Position numbers and translations under genes: made by a program. The notes below the pieces were generated by a model, which was not told the origin of the DNA, did no database searches, and saw only the letters and a program-made list of their open reading frames with translations. A stretch of DNA of 9,521 nucleotides, taken from positions 1 to 9,521 of the forward strand of contig JBHIWP010000230.1 in assembly GCA_041987425.1 (NCBI GenBank). Direction: 5' to 3'. The stretch's first letter is position 1, and each line of letters opens with the position of its first letter. The DNA comes from Leptofilum sp041987425. GTDB taxonomy: Bacteria > Chloroflexota > Anaerolineae > Promineifilales > Promineifilaceae. Shown piece by piece: positions 1 to 6,553 of this stretch.

Positions 1-1859
1 CCAGCGACATCGAAATTGCCCAGGAAGCCACCCCCCTGCCAATCGCTCAGATTGCCGAGGAGGTAGGGCTGCTGCCGGAGGAGCTTGTACCTTATGGCGT
101 CGACAAGGCCAAAGTCAAGCTCTCCGTGCGTGACCGGCTAAAAGACCGTCCCAACGGCAAATATGTGGACATCACCGCCATCACGCCCACGCCGCTGGGG
201 GAAGGCAAAACTACGACCACCGTCGGGCTTAGCCAGGCGCTGGGGGCGCATCTGGGGCAAAAAGTGTTCACCTGCATTCGCCAGCCCAGCCAGGGTCCCA
301 CCTTTGGCATCAAGGGCGGAGCAGCAGGGGGCGGCTACAGTCAGATCATTCCCATGGAAGACTTCAACCTGCACCTCACTGGCGACATCCACGCCATCAC
401 AGCCGCCAACAACCTGCTGGCCGCCGCCATCGATGTGCGGATGCACCACGAATCTTACCAGGACGATAAGCGTCTCTTTAACGCCCTCTTCCCCGAAGAA
501 AAAGACGGCCGTCGCAAAATCTCCCCGGTGCAAATCAAGCGGCTTCAAAAGCTGGGCATCGACAAAACCGACCCCAACGAGTTGACCGAGGAAGAAATTA
601 GCAAAGTTGTGCGGCTAGATATTGATCCAGAGACTATCACCTGGCGGCGAGTCATGGACACCAACGACCGCTTCCTGCGCGGTATCACCATTGGCCGCGG
701 CTCCGCAGAAAAGTTTGAGCGCGAAACCGGCTTCGACATCACCGTCGCCAGTGAGATCATGGCGATTTTAGCCCTGACTACCGATCTGGCCGACATGCGC
801 GAGCGCCTGGGCAACATGGTCATTGGCCAGAGCAAGGCAGGCGATGCCATCACCGCGGATGATTTAGGCGTGGGCGGCGCGCTCACCGTGCTCATGAAGG
901 ACGCCATCATGCCCACGCTGATGCAAACGCTGGAAGGCACTCCGGCGCTGATTCACGCCGGACCGTTTGCCAACATCGCCCACGGCAACAGCTCCATTGT
1001 AGCCGACCAAATTGCCCTGAAGCTGGTGGGGCCAGATGGCTACGTTCTCACAGAATCTGGCTTTGGCGCCGACATTGGCATGGAGAAATTCTTCAACATC
1101 AAGTGCCGCTACAGTGGTCTGCTGCCTAATGCGGTCGTGCTGGTAGCTACCATTCGCGCCCTGAAGATGCACGGCGGCGGTCCTAAAGTGGTGGCTGGCA
1201 AGCCACTCGATCCGGCCTACACAGAGGAAAGCCTGGAGCTGCTGGAAAAAGGCTGCGTCAACATGGTGGCCCACATCAAGAACGCGCTGCGCTTTGGCAT
1301 TCCGGTGGTTGTGGCCGTGAACAAATTCAAGGACGACACGGACAACGAGATTGCCCTCGTGCGCAAAATTGCCAAGGAAGCGGGTGCCGAGGACGCGGTG
1401 ATGACCAACCACTGGGCTGAAGGCGGCAAAGGCGCCGTAGCGCTGGGCAAGGCAGTGATAGCAGCCTGTGAAAAGCCAAGTAACTTTAAGTTCCTGTATG
1501 ACCTGAACGCGTCAATTAAGGAAAAAATCGAGACAATTGCCAAAGAAATTTACGGCGCAGACGGCGTAGAATACTCGGAGAAGGCGGAAGAGCAGATCGC
1601 TGACTACAATCGCCTGGGCTTTGACAAGCTGCCTATGTGCATGGCCAAGACACACCTGAGCCTGAGCCATGATCCGAACCTGAAGGGCCGCCCGACAGGG
1701 TTCACGCTGCCCATTCGTGAGATTCGCGCCAGCGTAGGCGCAGGCTTTCTCTATCCGCTGGTGGGAACGATGAGCACGATGCCGGGGCTGCCCACACGGC
1801 CGTCTTTCTACGACGTCGATCTGGACCTGGAGACAGGCAAGGTGGTGGGGTTGTTCTAA
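1..1859 (+). CDS. fhs: Formate--tetrahydrofolate ligase (10-formyl-THF synthetase), 5'-partial, eukaryote-like long form
   Basis: Cytoplasmic enzyme that joins formate to tetrahydrofolate with ATP, giving 10-formyl-THF for purine and formyl-Met synthesis or for formate assimilation. The frame is open from base 3 and starts SDIEIAQEATPLPI, the usual FTHFS N-terminus just after Met-Pro, so only about two codons lie outside; the GTG at 126 is internal. Visible residues (base 3 = residue 1): the ATP-binding loop TPLGEGKTTTT at about 63-73, signature GIKGGAAGGGY at about 102-112, signature VATIRALKMHGG at 381-392, and the C-terminal run PLVGTMSTMPGLPTRP. The visible part is 618 residues, against about 555-560 for typical bacterial FTHFS. 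The extra length includes a block at about 152-200 (HESYQDDKR to the EEISKVVRLDIDPET approach) like that in the synthetase domain of animal C1-THF synthase (from memory). It ends TAA and converges on the glycosyltransferase operon. No folD-type neighbour is visible. The family call is very secure. Confidence 0.97.
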   Translation, partial: SDIEIAQEATPLPIAQIAEEVGLLPEELVPYGVDKAKVKLSVRDRLKDRPNGKYVDITAITPTPLGEGKTTTTVGLSQALGAHLGQKVFTCIRQPSQGPTFGIKGGAAGGGYSQIIPMEDFNLHLTGDIHAITAANNLLAAAIDVRMHHESYQDDKRLFNALFPEEKDGRRKISPVQIKRLQKLGIDKTDPNELTEEEISKVVRLDIDPETITWRRVMDTNDRFLRGITIGRGSAEKFERETGFDITVASEIMAILALTTDLADMRERLGNMVIGQSKAGDAITADDLGVGGALTVLMKDAIMPTLMQTLEGTPALIHAGPFANIAHGNSSIVADQIALKLVGPDGYVLTESGFGADIGMEKFFNIKCRYSGLLPNAVVLVATIRALKMHGGGPKVVAGKPLDPAYTEESLELLEKGCVNMVAHIKNALRFGIPVVVAVNKFKDDTDNEIALVRKIAKEAGAEDAVMTNHWAEGGKGAVALGKAVIAACEKPSNFKFLYDLNASIKEKIETIAKEIYGADGVEYSEKAEEQIADYNRLGFDKLPMCMAKTHLSLSHDPNLKGRPTGFTLPIREIRASVGAGFLYPLVGTMSTMPGLPTRPSFYDVDLDLETGKVVGLF

Positions 1860-1878
1860 CAGTCTGCTGAGATGACAG
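1860..1878. other. 19-bp convergent intergenic gap, no terminator seen
   Basis: This gap separates the stop codons of fhs (TAA, 1857-1859) and the 652-residue - strand gene (TGA, 1881-1879). I looked for a GC-rich hairpin with a T-run on either strand here and just inside both genes and found none. The motif ACAGTC appears twice as a direct repeat (1859-1864 and near 1874), which cannot fold into a terminator stem. The transcripts must therefore end by a Rho-like route or overlap antisense. Confidence 0.7.
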
Positions 1879-3837
1879 TCAAGGATTAACCCTAAACGCA
1901 TTGTCCGGCAACGGCCGTTGTTCTGCATCCACACCCGCCAATCTGGCCCCACTCATCCGGTTGTATACGCCGACATGAATTTGCAGCGGCTCGCTGCTGG
2001 CTGGCCACGGCAGGGTTCGCAGGTCGACAACGGCCGTAGCCACCGGCCAATCCGCCAGGGGCAGCATCCCCAGCCAAGTGTCGCCATCGGCCTGGGCCAC
2101 CGGCGGCATGCCCGCCTGACCCAGATGCAGAAAAATGGTGTAATCGGGCGGCAGCGGCGCGGCCGTGGACCAGGTCAACTGCACCTCAAGCTGCTCCGAC
2201 CTGGACCACAGCGTCACTTCTTGCAGGCAGATGGTGTCCTCAAAAACTGCTACACAATCTTGTGACTGGAGCGATGCCAAACGGCCGACTTCTTGCAGAT
2301 GAAAACGGCCGTCTGCCCAATAGCGCGTCAAATAAACAGCGTCGTACTCAGCCGCCAGGCGGGCGAGCTCATCGGGTTGAACAATCACGCCGCGCAGATC
2401 CACGTCATACACCGCAGCCTGTCGCATCTCGTCTACCCAGGGCATGCTGTAGCTGGCCGATTCGGCCGTTGCAGTCGCCACCAGTGGCAGAAAATCGTCC
2501 AGCTCAACTACCACCGGGGCCAGCGTCATTCCCCAATAGCCCAAAGGAAACGGCAGTCGCTTCGGAGCGTAGCGGTCGGGATAGTTGATGAACAGCAAAC
2601 GGCCGTCAGACTCCGCCAGCGTGGTGATGGTTTCCTGCAAGTGACTGGTACCCACGGCGTACAGATTCTCAAACTGGCGCAGCAGCAGGCTGCCTTGCAG
2701 GGCAATACCCACCAACAGCAGCCGCCCCACCCAGGCCAGCCAAGAACGGCCGTTTCGCCCCCACAGGGCACTCACCCACAGCAGCACGATGCCCGGCGCG
2801 GCGATATGCAGCAGCCGAGAGGCTAGACTCACGTAGCTAAAGCGCAGACCCACAAAGGCAGGCAGCATGCTCATCAAGGCCCAGCCCAGGCCAGCCGCTG
2901 CCAACACAAACCGCTTTTGCCGAGCCGCCAGCCAGAGCAGGACAGCGCCAGTCACCCCCACAACGAAGAACACGACAACGACCGTCAGCTGATGCTCTGG
3001 CGCGTATCCATTCAGCCGGGCCAAGAGAGGATAGGCGACACTTTGCAGGAGGTAAACGGCCGTTTTCCCCTCAAAAATCAGCCCCGTAATACCTTCCTGT
3101 CGGGGCGCCTGGGACCAACCGGCCACAAATAGCAGCGCCACCAGCGGATAGAGCAGCGGCCACTGCCAGCCGTTCTGCAGCGGATGCCGCAGCCAGGAAC
3201 GGCCGTTTTGCCACGCCTGTGAAAAAGATAGCCCATCGAGCTTCACCACCAACAGCAGCAAAAACGGCACGAAGGCCAGAGCCACGCTGCTTTCTTGCAG
3301 CATCATCGCCAGGAAAAAAAACACCAGGCTGGCCCCATACCAACTGTTGCGCCGCTGCCGGGTGCCCGCCAGAAAGAACAGCCAGGCGATGCCCTGAAAA
3401 GCGGCAGCCATTGGCTGGTTGGGCGCGGCCCAGGCGGTGGCCTGGTAGGAAAAGGGAAATAAGGCCACCAGCAGAGCGACAAAAAATGAGGCCCATGTCG
3501 GCAACTTCAGCAATCGCACAATGGCATAGCTGAGCGCCACCTGCAGCAAGTGCCAGCCAATCTGCAGCCAGTGCAGGGCAAATACATCATACGTGCCATC
3601 GCCTTGCAGGAAAAAGCTTACGTAGAGCATGGACCCAGGGCGGTAATATTGAAATTCGGGGATGGGCAGCAGCAGTTGCCACCAGCTGCGCCCCGGCATG
3701 TGACTGTACCAAACCGGATCATCCCACCAAAAGCCAAAGTGGAGCGCCGACTGGTAATGCCAAATAGTCACTAGCAAAAGCGCCAAAAATGCCAGGCGAA
3801 CGGCCCAGCGCATCGGTAAAAGCTGCGTTTTATTCAT
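1879..3837 (-). CDS. Multi-pass GT-C membrane glycosyltransferase-like protein (TMTC/YRP type) with C-terminal beta-rich domain
   Basis: Membrane protein of 652 residues, last visible gene of the operon. The N-terminal membrane helix (about 12-30) is followed by WWDDP with Asp39-Asp40, then YYRPG (Arg66-Pro67). An acidic pair on the first outer loop plus a YRP motif and a following HLLQ helix resemble TMTC/O-mannosyl GT-C proteins, which use a lipid-linked sugar on the outer face. Many hydrophobic segments run to about residue 385. Then comes a soluble part (about 390-535) and one beta-rich domain (about 536-650) with YTIFLHL and HVGVYN, related to the domains of the two upstream genes. ATG at 3837 lies inside the end of the upstream gene (8-nt overlap, ATGAATAA); no Shine-Dalgarno is obvious, so translational coupling is likely. 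Met9 is an alternative start. Seven ACGGCCGT palindromes lie within it. Acceptor and sugar are unknown; catalytic activity is inferred only from fold-level similarity. Confidence 0.8.
   Translation of the reverse strand: MNKTQLLPMRWAVRLAFLALLLVTIWHYQSALHFGFWWDDPVWYSHMPGRSWWQLLLPIPEFQYYRPGSMLYVSFFLQGDGTYDVFALHWLQIGWHLLQVALSYAIVRLLKLPTWASFFVALLVALFPFSYQATAWAAPNQPMAAAFQGIAWLFFLAGTRQRRNSWYGASLVFFFLAMMLQESSVALAFVPFLLLLVVKLDGLSFSQAWQNGRSWLRHPLQNGWQWPLLYPLVALLFVAGWSQAPRQEGITGLIFEGKTAVYLLQSVAYPLLARLNGYAPEHQLTVVVVFFVVGVTGAVLLWLAARQKRFVLAAAGLGWALMSMLPAFVGLRFSYVSLASRLLHIAAPGIVLLWVSALWGRNGRSWLAWVGRLLLVGIALQGSLLLRQFENLYAVGTSHLQETITTLAESDGRLLFINYPDRYAPKRLPFPLGYWGMTLAPVVVELDDFLPLVATATAESASYSMPWVDEMRQAAVYDVDLRGVIVQPDELARLAAEYDAVYLTRYWADGRFHLQEVGRLASLQSQDCVAVFEDTICLQEVTLWSRSEQLEVQLTWSTAAPLPPDYTIFLHLGQAGMPPVAQADGDTWLGMLPLADWPVATAVVDLRTLPWPASSEPLQIHVGVYNRMSGARLAGVDAEQRPLPDNAFRVNP
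1888..2232 (-). other. Single C-terminal beta-rich domain of the 652-residue protein
   Basis: Residues about 536-650. The pattern is LEVQLTW, then YTIFLHL, a Gly/Asp-rich turn, a Trp-Pro, and HVGVYNRMSGARLAG near the end. The same order (LxLxW; FVHLV; W..G; VGLY...G.RL) appears in the last domain of both upstream proteins. It is predicted extracytoplasmic and could bind carbohydrate or act as a spacer; neither is shown by sequence. Confidence 0.6.
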
Positions 3838-6553
3838 TCGGTGTGATCACAATCTCTGTTGGCAAGGGAATGGCGTCACGGCCGTTTTCAGCCAACAGCC
3901 GCATCCCACTTACCGCATCATACAGGCCAATGACTAACTTGGCACGCCCGCTGAACGACGTGTCGCGCAGGCGCACCTCATGCGCGTCAACCAGGTATTC
4001 CCCCGGCAGCCAGCCGATAGTCGGGCGGCTGCCGTTCACCGGAAGGCCATCGTGCTGGCCAATTAAATTACCCGCTTCGTCCACCAGGTGCACAAAAACG
4101 GTGTAGCTGCTGCCAAACGGCACATCAGCCGCCTGCCAGACCAGGTTCACCATCAGCGCCTCATCGCTAGCAAGCTCAGTTTGAGGCAGGCTGTAGCCAA
4201 CCAAAACTGCCGAATCGCCCAACGCCTGGTTCATCGATATGTCCACCGGCGGTTGGGAAAATTGACGCGCCGTGGCCGTGATAGTGATGTTGGTAACGGC
4301 CGTTTGTTCATCCCCAACTTCAACAACCAGTTGCGCAGAGCCTTCCGCTTCCGCCGGGATGGGCAGGAAACGATGCTCCACTACCACCTCGCCGGACTGC
4401 CACAAGTTGGTTGGATACCGCCCCAGCGCAGGCGCGCTGACAGATTCGACCAGCACGTCATTGCCCTGCACCAACGCCACCCGTGGCTCGACCAGGGGCG
4501 AGTCCCCTTGGACGGACTGCCACTTCAGCGCCACTAGCAGCGACTGCCCCGGCGCAATCTCCTGCCGGTCTACACTGGCGGCCAGCAAGGCAAGTCCGTC
4601 AGCAAAAATAGTGGGCGTGGGTGAAGGAGCCAATGAATCGGCCAGCCGGTAAGGATTGGCCACGCCGACCGGCGGCGACAGGCTGACCTGGCCCAAATCC
4701 ACCTGCTGCCCTGCCTCATCCAGGCGCTCAACCGGCTCAATGCCTATTTCGGTTTCCTGGTAGAGGGAGAGGTCTACGGTAAACGTCAGCGGCGGCGTAC
4801 CGGGCGTGACCGGCAGGCGATGGTAGGTAATCACCGTCTCGCCGGACTGCCACAGCCCAGTGGGGCGGTTGAGGGCATCAACCAGCGGCTCGTCCCACTG
4901 CGCCAGGGCCAAGCCATTGCTGTCGACCAGCCGCAGAGCGGTGCTGTATTCCTGATCGTTTGCCTCCGTTTTTTCCCAGGAGAGGGCAAGGGTAACGGCC
5001 GTATCCGCTGCCACCCCTTGCTCAAGCCATACGCCGGTCAACCACAGTGAACCGAACTGCGCGGCTGCTGGCCGAAACTCAGGTGGTCTGACTTCCGTCT
5101 CCAGCTGGTATACCGCCACCTGAGTGTCACCAAAATCCAGCTGCTGCACCAGCCAGCCGCCGGACTCCAGAGCAAAGGGCAATAGTCCGGCCGCGGTAGT
5201 GATGTCCGCTCCGTCCACGATGCGAAACAGGCGGCGCGGCCGTGCTGACCACGCGGCCAGGTCTGGCCAAAGCACATCCGCGCGGACCTGCTTGGGGATT
5301 ACCACAGGGGTGTCGCCGTCATATTCAAACTTAAAAGCGTAGCCGGCATACGGCAGCAGAATTAAATCGTCGGTTTCAGCCATCTCTTCCAGTGTGGCCG
5401 CCACGGTGCGCAAATCTTCCTTAGCATAGGCCGGATCGAAGAAGTAGTGCTGCAATCCCCAGCCAGATAGCCAGAGAAAGGTTACGGCCGTACCTGCCCT
5501 GAACAGGTTGCCTAAGCTCGCCCATCGACCCAACTGCGACAAACGAGGCGTGAGCAGATAAGCCAGCAGCAGCACAAAACCAGCGGCAAACAGAGCAATG
5601 TAACGCGGGTGTGAGTAGGAACGCACCAGCCAGACGGCAAAGCCTAAAAATAGCGGCCCCAGCCAAAACGACATCAGGCTATTTGTCCAGCTTCGCAAGC
5701 CTGCCCGCCAATGGCCTAAGATGAGCAACCCTAGCAGAGCCAAAAGCACAACGCTAAACGGCCGTACCCACGGATCAGCCAGCACGTTCACCAGCCCGGT
5801 CAAATGAAACCCCCAAACTTGCGGCAGCACAAAGTCCCAGGCGGGCGGCTGCGTCGAAAAGCCTGCCAGGTTGGCCTCCGCCTGCACGGCATCCCAGTTC
5901 AGCAGCACGCCAATCGCCCAGGGCAGGCTGGCCAGGCCAACAGCAATTTGCACCATGAACCACGTGCCAAAGTGCGACCCGCGCCACAGCTTCAGCAACA
6001 GCCAGCCATTCAGAAAAATAAGCAAAAAAAGTGAATTGTAGTGCAGATGAAGCGCCACCCACTCTACTGTGGCGAGCGCCAGCCACGTCTGGCGGCTCGG
6101 CACTCCTAGACCAATTTCCCAGGCTAGCCACACCAGCAGCAGATAAACCAGCGGCAGAAAAGCATAAACGCGCACTTCCTGGGCATAGATGATGGAAAGT
6201 GACCAGACGGCCGTTACCACCAATCCAATCGTCGCCGTGCCCCGGCCAAACCAGCGGCGCAGCACGGCGTACACCAGCGCCATCTGCAAAAAGCTGCCCA
6301 GCACCGAAAAGTAACGTGCAGCAAATGGCGTCGTTCCGGTGAGAGCTACCCAAATTTTTAGCAAGAAAAAGTAGAGCGGGGGATGAATGTTGGTAAGGCG
6401 GTTGGCTACGATTTCAGCAAAGCTGGAAGTTGCGAGATGCAGGCTAATACCTTCATCCCACCAGAGGCTTTGTCCATCCAGCAGAAACAACCGCAGCCAA
6501 AACGCAGGCAGCAACACCAAAATGAGCAGGAGCAATCGCTGCCAGCGACTCAT
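3830..6553 (-). CDS. Glycosyltransferase family 39-like (PMT_2/ArnT-type GT-C) membrane protein with three C-terminal beta-rich repeats
   Basis: Protein of 907 residues, middle gene of the operon. After a first membrane helix (about 6-25) comes LWWDEG with Asp33-Glu34, the acidic motif on the first outer loop of GT39/PMT_2 enzymes, then HPPLYF (57-62) and AQEVRVYAF (124-132), both typical of bacterial PMT_2-type proteins. These move a sugar from a polyprenyl-phosphate donor on the outer membrane face. Hydrophobic helices continue to about residue 367, followed by a soluble linker and three related beta-rich domains at about 497-620, 650-757 and 775-905. Bacterial family members are often 450-600 residues, so about 400 residues are extra. 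ATG at 6553 overlaps the upstream stop by ATGA and has a good Shine-Dalgarno seven bases away. Six ACGGCCGT palindromes occur in it, with a 692-bp gap between 4303 and 4995. The family call is firm; the substrate is unknown. Confidence 0.88.
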   Translation of the reverse strand: MSRWQRLLLLILVLLPAFWLRLFLLDGQSLWWDEGISLHLATSSFAEIVANRLTNIHPPLYFFLLKIWVALTGTTPFAARYFSVLGSFLQMALVYAVLRRWFGRGTATIGLVVTAVWSLSIIYAQEVRVYAFLPLVYLLLVWLAWEIGLGVPSRQTWLALATVEWVALHLHYNSLFLLIFLNGWLLLKLWRGSHFGTWFMVQIAVGLASLPWAIGVLLNWDAVQAEANLAGFSTQPPAWDFVLPQVWGFHLTGLVNVLADPWVRPFSVVLLALLGLLILGHWRAGLRSWTNSLMSFWLGPLFLGFAVWLVRSYSHPRYIALFAAGFVLLLAYLLTPRLSQLGRWASLGNLFRAGTAVTFLWLSGWGLQHYFFDPAYAKEDLRTVAATLEEMAETDDLILLPYAGYAFKFEYDGDTPVVIPKQVRADVLWPDLAAWSARPRRLFRIVDGADITTAAGLLPFALESGGWLVQQLDFGDTQVAVYQLETEVRPPEFRPAAAQFGSLWLTGVWLEQGVAADTAVTLALSWEKTEANDQEYSTALRLVDSNGLALAQWDEPLVDALNRPTGLWQSGETVITYHRLPVTPGTPPLTFTVDLSLYQETEIGIEPVERLDEAGQQVDLGQVSLSPPVGVANPYRLADSLAPSPTPTIFADGLALLAASVDRQEIAPGQSLLVALKWQSVQGDSPLVEPRVALVQGNDVLVESVSAPALGRYPTNLWQSGEVVVEHRFLPIPAEAEGSAQLVVEVGDEQTAVTNITITATARQFSQPPVDISMNQALGDSAVLVGYSLPQTELASDEALMVNLVWQAADVPFGSSYTVFVHLVDEAGNLIGQHDGLPVNGSRPTIGWLPGEYLVDAHEVRLRDTSFSGRAKLVIGLYDAVSGMRLLAENGRDAIPLPTEIVITPNE
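3833..5065 (-). repeat. Three tandem beta-rich domains in the 907-residue protein
   Basis: Residues about 497-907 hold three diverged copies of one domain. Copies 1 and 2 share NLWQSGE/GLWQSGE followed by a basic-aromatic strand (TYHRLPV; EHRFLPI), with the tryptophans at residues 568 and 718, exactly 150 codons apart. Copy 3 has LVWQAAD, YTVFVHLVDEAG, HDGLPVNGSRPT, GWLPGE (Trp848) and VIGLYD, and is closest to the final domain of the 958-residue protein. Internal duplication is inferred from these matching landmarks. Confidence 0.65.

Noticed and set aside
864..1412. 182-codon antisense frame under fhs
   Set aside because: It is His/Gln/Val rich, has no recognisable motif, and mirrors the codon periodicity of the conserved gene on the other strand.
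126..1859. GTG at 126 as the start of fhs
   Set aside because: The frame is open and clearly FTHFS-like back to base 3 (SDIEIAQEA...), so the true start is just outside the window.
1909..1920. 12-bp perfect palindrome CAACGGCCGTTG near the convergent gap as a bidirectional terminator
   Set aside because: It is one copy of the iterated palindrome, is inside the coding sequence, has no loop room for a stable stem and no T-run, and the same word occurs 28 more times inside genes.
3071..3496. Long alternative frames within the glycosyltransferase genes, such as 3071-3496 (-), 5775-6353 (-) and 2293-2826 (+)
   Set aside because: They have compositions rich in Arg, Ala and Pro without family motifs and lie entirely under well-supported membrane-protein genes; high GC explains their length.
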